Shown one piece after another: positions 17,578 to 25,853 of a DNA stretch of 34,242 bases (its first letter is position 1; each line of letters begins with the position of its first letter). The translations under genes and the position numbers were made by a program. Source of the DNA: an uncultured bacterium. Lineage in GTDB: Bacteria > Bacillota > Clostridia > Lachnospirales > Lachnospiraceae. The notes under the pieces were generated by a model, which was not told the DNA's origin, ran no database searches, and worked only from the letters and a program-made list of their open reading frames with translations. The stretch lies in contig CALZQA010000022.1 in the NCBI GenBank assembly GCA_945828315.1, forward strand, positions 1 to 34,242. The letters are read 5' to 3'.

Positions 17578-18237
17578 TTACTTTTTTAATAAAGAATTTA
17601 AAAAGTCAGCTGACGTATCAAAATGATCCGGATAATAGGAAATAGCGATCACTGCATCCTGATAATACGGCGTGTCAGGCATGCCCGGAATATCCCGCAT
17701 ACGAATACCGCATGCCATCGGTTCCGGCTGTACCTCATCAAATTCATCATAACGCTGCTCTGCGATCACCAGTCTGTCCTGCCACTCCTCCGGCACAACA
17801 TCGGTCAGATCAAGAAAATATCCGCCTGTTGCGAATTCCTCAAATACCGCTTCCGGCAATATCATGATATCCTCGCTGCCCGCCTGCATCCGCACATAGA
17901 GTGCCATGCCGGCCTGGGAAGATGCTCCTCCTCCCGTCTCGGCAGTCCCTACCACCATATCTCCTATCACCAGCTGATCCCTCGGAATACCATTTTCATC
18001 CGCATACTGTTCGACATAGGGTGTAAAACTCGAATCATCTCCTACATCCACAATTGTCACGGAAAACAATGTTTCTTTGCTGGTCACCATTGAACGGATC
18101 AGTGCGATCAGCATGACTGCCACAACCACGACCACCAACACCGGTATGCGCCAGTAGTCCCACAAATAGCTGCGCTTCTGCGCCGGTGTCATCTCACTGA
18201 AAGGGATCTCATCCTTTGATCGTTCTCTTTGTTTCAT
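17578..18237 (-). CDS. Single-pass membrane protein of unknown function
   Basis: I do not recognise this protein. From ATG 18237 it has about 219 residues: a charged cytoplasmic N-terminus (MKQRERSKDEIPFSEMTPAQ), one strongly hydrophobic helix (IPVLVVVVVAVMLIALI), then an acidic extracellular domain of about 165 residues (FSVTIVDVGDD ... DLTDVVPEEWQDRLVIAEQRYDEFD). An extracytoplasmic sensing or substrate-binding-like role is possible but unproven. ATG 18246 and an SD-less ATG 18297 are alternatives; AGAAAGAAGA upstream is the only weak SD. The capA promoter follows directly, and the PspC terminator precedes it, so it is probably transcribed alone. Confidence 0.7.
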   Translation of the reverse strand: MKQRERSKDEIPFSEMTPAQKRSYLWDYWRIPVLVVVVVAVMLIALIRSMVTSKETLFSVTIVDVGDDSSFTPYVEQYADENGIPRDQLVIGDMVVGTAETGGGASSQAGMALYVRMQAGSEDIMILPEAVFEEFATGGYFLDLTDVVPEEWQDRLVIAEQRYDEFDEVQPEPMACGIRMRDIPGMPDTPYYQDAVIAISYYPDHFDTSADFLNSLLKK

Positions 18238-18348
18238 ACTACACATTCTTCTTTCTGTTACAACTTCTGTTTCATTTACCTTGTAAGTATTTCCCATTTT
18301 GCGGGAATTGTCAACTTAAAAAAGTATAAACTGGCAGTCAAATCGAAA

Positions 18349-18382
18349 TAAAAAAAGAGAACCGGCTGACAGCCGGTTCTCT
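18349..18382 (-). terminator. Intrinsic terminator of the PadR-PspC operon
   Basis: A 12-bp perfect GC-rich stem AGAGAACCGGCT/AGCCGGTTCTCT (18371-18382 with 18356-18367), 3-nt loop, followed by a T-tract (18356-18349) on the minus strand. It lies 11 nt after the pspC stop. Confidence 0.95.
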
Positions 18383-18392
18383 TCATATGCCA

Positions 18393-18584
18393 CTATACAG
18401 TTTTGCTGGGGATAATGATCGCTGCGATGATGTAGGCGATGATCCCTGAACCACCCAGACAGCAGAACACTACCCATAACAGTCGGATCACCACCGGATC
18501 GATATTGAAATACTCTCCGATCCCTCCGCATACTCCGCATAATACCCTGTTGTCATCAGATTTTGTAAGTCTCTTTGTTTCCAT
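18393..18584 (-). CDS. PspC-domain small membrane protein
   Basis: A 63-aa protein that is essentially a single PspC domain: KRLTKSDDNRVLCGVCGGIGEYFNIDPVVIRLLWVV followed by a hydrophobic helix ending in AAIIIPSK. In proteobacteria PspC senses envelope stress. In Firmicutes, stand-alone PspC proteins occur with PadR, DUF1700 and DUF4097 genes, as here. AAGGAGG lies 8 nt before ATG. The gap of 57 nt from the DUF4097 gene and the terminator behind it make it the last gene of that operon. Confidence 0.92.
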   Translation of the reverse strand: METKRLTKSDDNRVLCGVCGGIGEYFNIDPVVIRLLWVVFCCLGGSGIIAYIIAAIIIPSKTV

Positions 18585-18641
18585 TTTCTTTTCCTCCTTC
18601 TATATCGTAACCACGTCTGTATGGTCAACGTTTCATGCTTA

Positions 18642-19577
18642 TTATAATGACTCTCCTGCTTTATATACATTTACTCTGCCTACACCGCAGTCAAGAGATA
18701 TCGTGTATTTTGCACCGTTATCTATTTCCTTATCCTTACCCAGAGATGTATAAGGATCTCCAAACACATCCAATTCGCCCATGCCACAGCTCAACTCATA
18801 ATTGAAGTCTTGCTTCTCGCCGACGATTCCGATATTTACATCACCGACACCACCGCTGATCTCTGCATCACCCTTCAATGTACAGCTGGCAATCTCAAAG
18901 CTTCCGACACCGCACTCGATATCCGTCTCACCCAGCACGGCTTCTTCGATGTGAAATTCACCGGCTCCGATTTCCGCATCCAGTTCCTTGTGTGCGATCA
19001 GTGTTTCTGCCTTGATCTTTCCCGCACCACCTTCGATATTGATATCATTTGCCGCCAGACGTGCGATCTGCACATCGCCTGCACCAACCGTCATATTCAC
19101 ATGATCAAACATACTATCTTCCGGGATCCACAGTTCTACATGAACTGCCTTAACATTTTTCTTACTTTTACGGGTATCATTGACGTACAGTGTTCCTTCT
19201 TTCACCTTCAATGAAAAATCATCTTCTTTTCCATCTTCAATCTCCACACGGATCTGCTCGTCGTTGGATTCTAATATCTGAAATTCACAGCTTCGAAGCG
19301 TAATATCCAGATTTCGGATCTCGTTTGCATCCCCGACCAGTTCTCCTGTCACTGCTGCCGCCTCCGGTATATCGGAATCCTCAGAATGATGAGTGGAACC
19401 CTCAGATTTAAACAATCCGTGGTCAAACATATCATCCACAGCATATTCCTCATTTCCGATCGTCACCGTCGCATCATCCCAAGTACCTCCCATCGCAATA
19501 CCTGCGATGAGCAGGCCCCCGCCAAGTACCAGACATCCGGCACAAGTGATCAGCAACACTCTGATAAATTTATTCAT
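18642..19577 (-). CDS. DUF4097 beta-strand-repeat envelope protein
   Basis: A 311-aa protein with an N-terminal membrane helix (VLLITCAGCLVLGGGLLIAGIAMGG) and an extracytoplasmic domain of short repeating strands (VGAGDVQIARL, GGAGKIKAETL, IGAGEFHIEEA, CGVGSFEIASC, GGVGDVNIGI, CGMGELDVFG, CGVGRVNVY). The GxG turns recur about every 20 residues, forming a solenoid typical of DUF4097/adhesin-like proteins. Its ATG directly abuts the DUF1700 stop (TGA then ATG), implying translational coupling. Family context links it to envelope-stress sensing with PspC; the exact role is unknown. Confidence 0.9.
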   Translation of the reverse strand: MNKFIRVLLITCAGCLVLGGGLLIAGIAMGGTWDDATVTIGNEEYAVDDMFDHGLFKSEGSTHHSEDSDIPEAAAVTGELVGDANEIRNLDITLRSCEFQILESNDEQIRVEIEDGKEDDFSLKVKEGTLYVNDTRKSKKNVKAVHVELWIPEDSMFDHVNMTVGAGDVQIARLAANDINIEGGAGKIKAETLIAHKELDAEIGAGEFHIEEAVLGETDIECGVGSFEIASCTLKGDAEISGGVGDVNIGIVGEKQDFNYELSCGMGELDVFGDPYTSLGKDKEIDNGAKYTISLDCGVGRVNVYKAGESL

Positions 19578-20243
19578 TCAGTTCACCTTCTTTCTTCTAT
19601 GAAATCCATTGTGCAGAAGGTTTGAAATGCCGCGCAGCATCCACGGAAGCACCTGACCAAGCACAAAAATGAGTGCTGCCGTACACAGGCATCCCATTGC
19701 AAACAGCAATAAACCTGCACTGACTGTCATCAAACCTGCTACAAGTCCTCCGGTGAAAAACCGAACGATTCCGACAATAAAACAGATCACGCCTACTACG
19801 ATACCTACTGCCGCCAGCGCTACCGCTGCAACCAGCAATCCAAAGATCGTTGCAACAATCGCAACCAATACTCCAAATATCACACCGACTGCACCGATCC
19901 AAAACGGAAACGTAAATATTGCTACCAGAATGATGAGGATCCATTTGCTTCTGGAATCTGTCTGCTTGCGGCCTTTGTTGGCCTCTGAATAGCTTTTTGC
20001 CGTTCCTCTCGTCTGCGGCGGCTGTCCGACTGTACCTGCGTCATCTCTTCCACTGCGCAGACCTTCCTTGATGCTGGCTGCCACCTTATCCGGAGAGCCA
20101 AGCTCCGTGATCACCTGCTCCTCGTTCTCCGGTCCTGCATCACTGAAATAGTCCCTATAATATTCCATTGCCTCTGCCCGCTCATCCTCCGGGATGTCGA
20201 GCAGTTTTTGTTCCAATTGAAATAAAAATTGCTCCTTTGTCAT
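19578..20243 (-). CDS. DUF1700 (HAAS-domain) membrane protein
   Basis: A protein of 221 aa. The N-terminal HAAS-type helical domain MTKEQFLFQLEQKLLDIPED ... AMEYYRDYFSDAG ... ELGSPDKVAASIKEGLR is followed by a charged linker and at least three hydrophobic segments from about residue 100 (IILVAIFTFPFWIGAVGVIF, IFGLLVAAVALAAVGIV, AGLMTVSAGLLLFAMGCL). HAAS proteins pair with PadR-type regulators. The start is fixed by AGAGGAG and by a 4-nt ATGA overlap with padR; the open frame extends further upstream without an SD. It lies between padR and the DUF4097 gene. Confidence 0.92.
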   Translation of the reverse strand: MTKEQFLFQLEQKLLDIPEDERAEAMEYYRDYFSDAGPENEEQVITELGSPDKVAASIKEGLRSGRDDAGTVGQPPQTRGTAKSYSEANKGRKQTDSRSKWILIILVAIFTFPFWIGAVGVIFGVLVAIVATIFGLLVAAVALAAVGIVVGVICFIVGIVRFFTGGLVAGLMTVSAGLLLFAMGCLCTAALIFVLGQVLPWMLRGISNLLHNGFHRRKKVN

Positions 20244-20563
20244 ATTAACTCCTCTCCTGCAAACAATGCAGTTATTTTCCTTGAATAATCCATCCACTCA
20301 CTCCGATATAAACCAAGCTGCGCCTCACCGGCTGCAGTTATTTTATAGTATCTGCGATTTCGTCCTGCGCATTCTCTGTCATAGACTTCCAGACAATCAT
20401 CTTTTTGCAGACGCCGCAGCACCGGATAGAGCGTGGACTCAGACACGTCAAGCGCTTTCCGCACATCCTGTGTGATCTTATACCCATAGGTTCCCTCTTC
20501 ATCCTTGGATACGACCGCCAGAACAATGGCATCCAGCAGTGCCGCTCCTGTGTTAAAAACCAT
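20240..20563 (-). CDS. PadR-family transcriptional regulator
   Basis: A 107-aa winged-helix protein: ALLDAIVLAVVSKDEEGTYGYKITQDVRKALDVSESTLYPVLRRLQKDDCLEVYDRE, then RNRRYYKITAAGEAQL and a short C-terminal dimerisation helix (PadR subfamily 2 size). It overlaps the DUF1700 start by 4 nt. By analogy with PadR-HAAS operons it probably autorepresses this envelope operon and responds to its membrane partners. The upstream region has a strong promoter with direct repeats over the -10 region. Confidence 0.93.
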   Translation of the reverse strand: MVFNTGAALLDAIVLAVVSKDEEGTYGYKITQDVRKALDVSESTLYPVLRRLQKDDCLEVYDRECAGRNRRYYKITAAGEAQLGLYRSEWMDYSRKITALFAGEELI

Positions 20564-20598
20564 TCCATCACTCCCTGCTCTTATATTGTTTGGATATA

Positions 20599-20648
20599 TA
20601 ATACTGTTTTGTGTTTAATACTATATATCATATAATATTGTTTGTCAA
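20599..20648 (-). promoter_or_regulatory. Promoter and candidate PadR operator
   Basis: TTGACA (20643-20648), 17-nt spacer and TATAGT (20620-20625) on the minus strand. Two exact TAATACT repeats (plus-strand reading, 20599-20605 and 20616-20622) flank the start site and overlap the -10 box. An autoregulatory PadR site here is inferred, not shown. Confidence 0.75.
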
Positions 20649-20683
20649 TAAGTTATTATATAAAAAATAATATTTTTTCGAGT

Positions 20684-20715
20684 ATAATAAAAGAGGACGC
20701 ATATTCACGTCCTCT
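20684..20715 (-). terminator. Intrinsic terminator of thiC
   Basis: AGAGGACG/CGTCCTCT stem (20708-20715 with 20692-20699), 8-nt loop, followed by TTTTATTAT on the minus strand, 36 nt after the thiC stop. Confidence 0.85.
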
Positions 20716-20751
20716 CACACAATTGCTTCTTTTTTTCCGATTCTGCTGTGA

Positions 20752-22062
20752 TCACTCATCAAAAATACTTACGATCTCACCGTCCAGAATGCGGTTGGTG
20801 TTCTTGACCGCACAGAAATTTCCGCACATGCTGCAGGTATCCTCTTTTTCCGGCGCTGCCTCCGCGCGGTAACGTCTCGCCTTCTCCGGATCCATGGCAA
20901 GTGCAAACATGCCCTCCCAGTCAAGCTTTTTGCGTGCCTCACTCATGCGGTAATCCCAATCAGCCGCACCGGGCACACCCTTGGCAATATCGGCAGCATG
21001 CGCTGCGATCTTCGCCGCAATGATCCCTTCCTTGACATCCTCCGCATTCGGCAGGCGCAAATGCTCTGCCGGCGTGACATAGCACAAAAATGCCGCGCCG
21101 CTTGCCGCCGCGATCGCACCACCGATCGCCGAAGTGATATGGTCATAGCCCGGTGCCACATCCGTCACCAGCGGTCCCAAAACATAAAACGGTGCTCCGT
21201 GACAAAGTGTTTTCTGGATCTCCATATTCGCCGCAATCTGATTCATCGGCATATGTCCGGGACCTTCGATCATCACCTGTACGTCACGCTCCCATGCACG
21301 CTTCGTCAGTTCACCAAGTGTGATCAGTTCTTCAATCTGAGCGGTATCCGTCGCATCCGCGATACAGCCCGGCCGGCATGCATCACCGAGACTCATTGTG
21401 ATATCATACTCCCGGCAGATGTCCAGAATCTCATCATAGTGCTCATAAAAAGGATTTTCCTCACCGGTCATCTCCATCCACGCAAACATGATCGAACCGC
21501 CTCTGGATACGATATTCATGAGACGCTTATTATTTTTGAAGCGCTGTGCGGTGGCGCGGTTCATGCCACAGTGGATCGTCATGAAATCGACACCGTCCTC
21601 CGCATGCATTTTTACGATATCCAGCCACTCCTGCGCCGTGATCTGCCCCAGCGGCTTGTGATAATATACAACCGCATCATAGATCGGTACCGTTCCGATC
21701 ATCGCCGGACAGGTTTCTGTTAATTTACGACGAAATGTTCTTGTATCTCCATAAGAGCTCAAGTCCATGATGGCCTCCGCGCCCATGTCAACTGCCGCGC
21801 GGACCTTTTCATATTCCATGTCCACATCTTTCCAGTCACGGGATACGCCGAGGTTCACGTTGATCTTGGTGGTGAGCTTCGCGCCCACGCCACTCGGACT
21901 CAATGCTTTGTGATTTTTGTTGCAGGGAATAATGACCTCTCCCTTTGCGATCAGCTCCCGGAGCTGTTCCGGTGCCATGTGTTCTTTTTCTGCCACAATC
22001 TCCATCTGCGGAGTGATGATACCCTTGCGGGCGGCGCCCATCTGTGTGGTGTAATCTGCCAT
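20752..22062 (-). CDS. thiC: Phosphomethylpyrimidine synthase
   Basis: A radical-SAM enzyme converting aminoimidazole ribotide to HMP-phosphate for thiamine synthesis. In 436 aa it shows [89 protein letters not shown] and the C-terminal cluster CSMCGNFC (C410, C413, C417). Spacing is CX2CX3C, one residue shorter than the CX2CX4C of plant and proteobacterial ThiC; I believe this is usual in short clostridial ThiC. ATG 22062 is chosen because AAAGGAGG lies just upstream; the frame stays open to 22185 but passes through the riboswitch terminator, so the longer start is rejected. No other thi gene is adjacent. Confidence 0.96.
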   Translation of the reverse strand: MADYTTQMGAARKGIITPQMEIVAEKEHMAPEQLRELIAKGEVIIPCNKNHKALSPSGVGAKLTTKINVNLGVSRDWKDVDMEYEKVRAAVDMGAEAIMDLSSYGDTRTFRRKLTETCPAMIGTVPIYDAVVYYHKPLGQITAQEWLDIVKMHAEDGVDFMTIHCGMNRATAQRFKNNKRLMNIVSRGGSIMFAWMEMTGEENPFYEHYDEILDICREYDITMSLGDACRPGCIADATDTAQIEELITLGELTKRAWERDVQVMIEGPGHMPMNQIAANMEIQKTLCHGAPFYVLGPLVTDVAPGYDHITSAIGGAIAAASGAAFLCYVTPAEHLRLPNAEDVKEGIIAAKIAAHAADIAKGVPGAADWDYRMSEARKKLDWEGMFALAMDPEKARRYRAEAAPEKEDTCSMCGNFCAVKNTNRILDGEIVSIFDE

Positions 22063-22085
22063 ACTTTTTTCCTCCTTTTGTATGT

Positions 22086-22160
22086 CCGGCAGAAGGTGGT
22101 GCCCCCAATCTGCCGAATGGAATAAAAAAACTGTGTCCGCAGGAATGCACGACACAGCTT
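22086..22160 (-). promoter_or_regulatory. TPP-riboswitch expression platform (terminator plus RBS-proximal hairpin)
   Basis: On the minus strand CTGTGTC (22157-22151) pairs with GACACAG (22137-22131), followed by TTTTTTT (22130-22124): a compact intrinsic terminator between aptamer and gene. A second inverted repeat CGGCAGA/TCTGCCG (22115-22087) sits between it and the thiC SD. The 11-nt sequence AAGCTGTGTCG at the terminator 5' arm also occurs in the aptamer P3 hairpin (22271-22261). Confidence 0.8.
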
Positions 22161-22205
22161 CTAACAATTCTGTCGATTCTATCAATAAGAACAGATCAAC
22201 ATTGA

Positions 22206-22303
22206 AGTCATATATGTATCCCTACGTTGGAATTACCCAAATCAGGTTCGTGGGTTAAAGCGACACAGCTTACTCTCAGCCTGCTTCTGCAAGCTCCCCA
22301 TAT
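22206..22303 (-). ncRNA. TPP riboswitch aptamer (THI element)
   Basis: The minus strand carries the conserved THI-box blocks in order: GGGGAGC, GCTGAGAG, a short P3 hairpin (AAGC-TGTGTC-GCTT), AACCTGAT, GGGTAATTCCAACGTAGGGA, closed by an ATAT-type P1. It lies between the thiC promoter and a terminator, so TPP binding should cause premature termination of thiC. Confidence 0.96.
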
Positions 22304-22316
22304 TTTTTACTTTTCT

Positions 22317-22345
22317 ATATTAACATGAATGTGTGCGGAGTGCAA
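22317..22345 (-). promoter_or_regulatory. Sigma-A promoter for thiC
   Basis: TTGCAC (22340-22345), 17-nt spacer and TAATAT (22317-22322) on the minus strand, immediately upstream of the TPP aptamer. The -35 lies 39 nt beyond the stop of the 1,129-aa gene. Confidence 0.78.
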
Positions 22346-22383
22346 GACTTGAAAGCTATGTTCAGTCCCACACATCCACCAGA

Positions 22384-25300
22384 CTATATGACAGTATTGG
22401 CATATTTATCCCCCTGTGACACCCACTGATTCTTCACTTCATTCACTTCTTCACCGCTTATGATCCTCTTCCACTCCAACACCCCGGGTCCATCAGATAA
22501 AATGTTTCGATGATACAATTCATAAGCAAGAGCTGCACATGCCTTTCGAATACTCAAAATATCCTTCATCCGAAGCTTGCACATCTCTTTGTCCGGAGCG
22601 ATTACACCTGCAATTTCTAAAAGATAATGATCGAGAGCTACACAGTTCTGCGCCTTCATAATCGGGCATTCCTCATACACCAAATTGTGAAGCACCCACA
22701 GCGCCGATGTAAGTCCAGGCATTTTACGATAGTGGAGTGTCTCAAAAATGGCATCCAACATCTCCTGCGCTTCCGTTCCTTCCGGGTTTTTCCGAATATA
22801 CTGAAATGCAGCGCGCAATGCACCTGCCACAAGACCGGCATCTGCCGAGCATATTTCTTCCTGAATCTCTGTCAAAATATCACGATCCAATCCAAGAATC
22901 AGATCTACTTCCTTCGTACTGACTCCATGCCCAATCTTTCGCATCTCTTCTGACATTATTCTCAGTTTTTCAATCTGTTCCGTTTCTATAGCGCCTGAAA
23001 GATTTCCACACACAGCTGCCACTCCTTGAATCATCTTCTGCGCCCGCCCACGGTATTCGCTCCATATATCAAAATACAGACTATTGCCACACACTTTAGA
23101 TTGGAGAATGCTCCAATAGTCCAAAATTGTATCTAAAATGCGAGCCACTTCCTCCGGCTTCCAGTAATCCGGTTCAACATTCTGGCAAAGAACAATGAGT
23201 TCATCCAGATACGAAATTTCTCCCATAGTAATCTTCCAACCATTCTCATCCTCAAACTGGTCACGAAGATTCTGATTCAAAAAATATCCCTTTACTGACA
23301 AAACCGGAATAGATGGATTCACACAAGGAAGCTTCTCAAACGCCCAGAGGTGGTAATTTGTGAGCATTGGCAGTCCAGTCTCCTCCGACACATGGCTCCA
23401 AAGCAGTTGTGCATACGCTTTTTGCTGTTGATCTGTTAGCAGGCCTAAGTCATCCAACACTTCCAGACGCGTGACTTTCGTTCTCCACGCATAATCGGCT
23501 TTCTCCGAAGGTTCCAGCAGCCACTCAACTGTAGAATCTTCCACCTGGCAAAATCTGCGGTTCTCTCCAATATCCGTCTTGCAAAAATAATAATCGAACA
23601 GATCAATCCCATCTGCATGACCATGAAGCATCCTATGCTCACAGATAGCGGTATCCATCATTGTTCCAAGCATACGAGCCTTCTGTTTCTCTGACACCTG
23701 CTTCATAATTGCGATCAACAGGTTCGACATCGGATAATCTATGGGAAGTTCTTCATCCTCCATCAGCTTTTTTAAAAGTAAAAGCGCTTTCTTCATAAAA
23801 TTCTCCGGACAACGACTCATCAACCTCATCAGAAGTTCCGGTGCATTGTCACTCATATGAGACACAATGCTTCCTACCATATATCGTTCCAAAGAATGAA
23901 GTTCATCCACATTGTCATCCATAGCACACAACAGATGCCCCAGCATTTTTTCAATCTCGCCTGTTTCAAGGCCTGTCACATAGTCCCGATTCACCAATGT
24001 TTTGAGCGTATCACTACGATTGCTTTGCACTACGAGAAAAAGGCCCAGTGTACTGTCAAGTTCAAGGATAGCTTCCATCCACGGTTGCTCCAGATTGCCC
24101 AACAGAGTTACATAGCCGCACTTGAGTGGAAGTGCCAGGCGATCCAGTACCCGATAAAAACGGTAGGCCTCTTCGCAATAATTCTCTCCACCAAAAAGAG
24201 TGATGGTCTCCCTTTCAAGCTCAAAAGCCTCCTTTGTATCACTCTTTTTGACTTTCCAGCGAAGCAGCTCACTTTCCAAGTCCTCCTTCCATTCATCCCA
24301 ATCAAACAAAGCCTTTTTCATATCTATTTCATCCAGAAGCCGGTTGATTTCTCCCTGATGCAGCTCATAGTCCTCTTCAAAATCGTGTACTCCCTGTACG
24401 CAAAGGGATAATAGCTGAAGTGCACACACCTGCAGCGTTACACAACTCACCCTGTAATCCTCCAATTCAGTTACAGAAATGGCGTCCTTTATGTCCTGAA
24501 TCAGACACTGTAATTCCGGTATTACAACTTTCACCTCTCCGCACTCGATCCGAAGGCCCAGAATCTGAAGCCGCTGCTCGTACTGTTCTTTTTTCGGCTG
24601 GCACCGACTCAGTTCACGCCTGAGTCCCGGCAGATTCATATGATGGAATTCAAGCTTTGCCCTTTCCAATTGTAAATCCGTTTTTCCATTAATGCCGTAC
24701 TTTTCATACGACCTAAGAAGATTAAAAACCCGTGTCCACTCTGCATCCTCACCATATTCACGAAAGATACGAAGCAGCACCTGACCAATATAAAACCATT
24801 TTCGGATATCATCCTTTAAATCCTCATCCGCATCCTCCCTCTGCTGTACACTCAGTTTCTCGGCATAATGATCCCATATGGTACATATATGCACATAGTC
24901 ATATTTTGAATACAGATGAAAGCACTTCTCCCAACGCCACACCAGTTCAAAAGCAAATTCCAACATCGTCTGTACATCCAACCATTGATGACTCTGAAGC
25001 AAACCATACTCATGACTGTTATACACTAATTCCCGGCAATACTTCTTAGGCAGGATATACCATCCGGGAAACTTCTGCCGTTCCTTGCCCCACTCCTCTA
25101 TTAGCGTTCGTATTTCTGTTGCTCTTTCTTCCTTTGGCTTCCAAATACCCTCCACATGGATGTGATTGATATGCCATTCTGAAACCGTGCATTGTTTTTC
25201 CTCAGTGAAAACCTCGTCCACCCCTGCATTCTCGCTGTGTTCCTGACGTACGTGCTGGCGCTCTTCTTCCATCTTCCTAAGAAATTCCCTGAGCAATTCG

Positions 25301-25773
25301 TCTTGAAAGCACATACGTTCCATTGCCGTATCCATCCGTTGTTCCATATGTGTCAAATTGTCCTGAAGCTCCTGCAATATACTTCGCTCACATATTTTCG
25401 GGATAGTATATTTAAGCTTATGCTCAATGATTTCACAGAAATGTCGTTCACACGCCTGCTGGTTGCTCACGGATATATCCGCATTCTCCAGTAAGTTATG
25501 AATGCATTTCTGCAATTCATTCCTCCAACTAAAATCGTCAATCCGGCGCATATGAGCTGCCAATTTACGCATATTATCCTCGCCAAACAGGATTCTCCTC
25601 ATCTCAGACTCCTCACTACCGGTCCTTTCGTAGTTTGCGACACTCGCACCCGCATCAATAAATATTTTCTCTAATCGTTTGCTGTCAATCCACTTGGTTA
25701 GCACGACTTCCGGTATGGCTTTGAAGTCACCTTGCGCTATGGCTTTTATCAGCTCTAAATTCTCCTCGCTCAT
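22384..25773 (-). CDS. 1,129-aa helical protein of unknown function (candidate defence/sensor protein)
   Basis: I cannot assign this gene to a family. The 1,129-residue product is soluble, almost entirely helical, and rich in Glu/Leu/Trp/Cys. It has no signal peptide, no membrane helix and no Walker A (GxxxxGK[ST]) motif. The N-terminal 180 residues look like an adaptor ending in a coiled coil (ICERSILQELQDNLTHMEQ, then FLRKMEEERQHVRQEH). A tryptophan-rich segment near 230-330 (PGWYILPKKYCRELVYNS) is followed by long helical repeats to the end. Size and layout recall the sensor halves of large bacterial anti-phage proteins, but this is an impression only. The start is firm (AAGGGGAG 5 nt before ATG). 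Its 5' flank abuts a 67-bp fragment of an Rpn gene. It has no visible terminator, and thiC's promoter follows. Confidence 0.6.
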   Translation of the reverse strand: MSEENLELIKAIAQGDFKAIPEVVLTKWIDSKRLEKIFIDAGASVANYERTGSEESEMRRILFGEDNMRKLAAHMRRIDDFSWRNELQKCIHNLLENADISVSNQQACERHFCEIIEHKLKYTIPKICERSILQELQDNLTHMEQRMDTAMERMCFQDELLREFLRKMEEERQHVRQEHSENAGVDEVFTEEKQCTVSEWHINHIHVEGIWKPKEERATEIRTLIEEWGKERQKFPGWYILPKKYCRELVYNSHEYGLLQSHQWLDVQTMLEFAFELVWRWEKCFHLYSKYDYVHICTIWDHYAEKLSVQQREDADEDLKDDIRKWFYIGQVLLRIFREYGEDAEWTRVFNLLRSYEKYGINGKTDLQLERAKLEFHHMNLPGLRRELSRCQPKKEQYEQRLQILGLRIECGEVKVVIPELQCLIQDIKDAISVTELEDYRVSCVTLQVCALQLLSLCVQGVHDFEEDYELHQGEINRLLDEIDMKKALFDWDEWKEDLESELLRWKVKKSDTKEAFELERETITLFGGENYCEEAYRFYRVLDRLALPLKCGYVTLLGNLEQPWMEAILELDSTLGLFLVVQSNRSDTLKTLVNRDYVTGLETGEIEKMLGHLLCAMDDNVDELHSLERYMVGSIVSHMSDNAPELLMRLMSRCPENFMKKALLLLKKLMEDEELPIDYPMSNLLIAIMKQVSEKQKARMLGTMMDTAICEHRMLHGHADGIDLFDYYFCKTDIGENRRFCQVEDSTVEWLLEPSEKADYAWRTKVTRLEVLDDLGLLTDQQQKAYAQLLWSHVSEETGLPMLTNYHLWAFEKLPCVNPSIPVLSVKGYFLNQNLRDQFEDENGWKITMGEISYLDELIVLCQNVEPDYWKPEEVARILDTILDYWSILQSKVCGNSLYFDIWSEYRGRAQKMIQGVAAVCGNLSGAIETEQIEKLRIMSEEMRKIGHGVSTKEVDLILGLDRDILTEIQEEICSADAGLVAGALRAAFQYIRKNPEGTEAQEMLDAIFETLHYRKMPGLTSALWVLHNLVYEECPIMKAQNCVALDHYLLEIAGVIAPDKEMCKLRMKDILSIRKACAALAYELYHRNILSDGPGVLEWKRIISGEEVNEVKNQWVSQGDKYANTVI

Positions 25774-25786
25774 AAATTCTCCCCTT

Positions 25787-25853
25787 CCGCTTCATGTGCT
25801 GCTCTCTGCTGATTTTGTTTTCCTTTATACGTCAGGGGTAAGATGATCAGCAC
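25787..25853 (-). repeat. 67-bp fragment duplicated from the Rpn-family gene
   Basis: 25787-25853 matches 28047-28113 at 64 of 67 positions and then diverges on both sides. In the intact Rpn gene this segment encodes LIILPLTYKGK and the following NQQRAAHEA. Here it is a remnant lying between the RBS of the 1,129-aa gene and the VanZ reading frame, which uses it in a different frame as its 3' end. Confidence 0.9.

Noticed and set aside
22063-22185. N-terminal extension of thiC by 41 codons
   Set aside because: The extension passes through the riboswitch terminator and the RBS; the ATG at 22062 has an ideal SD and matches the family N-terminus.
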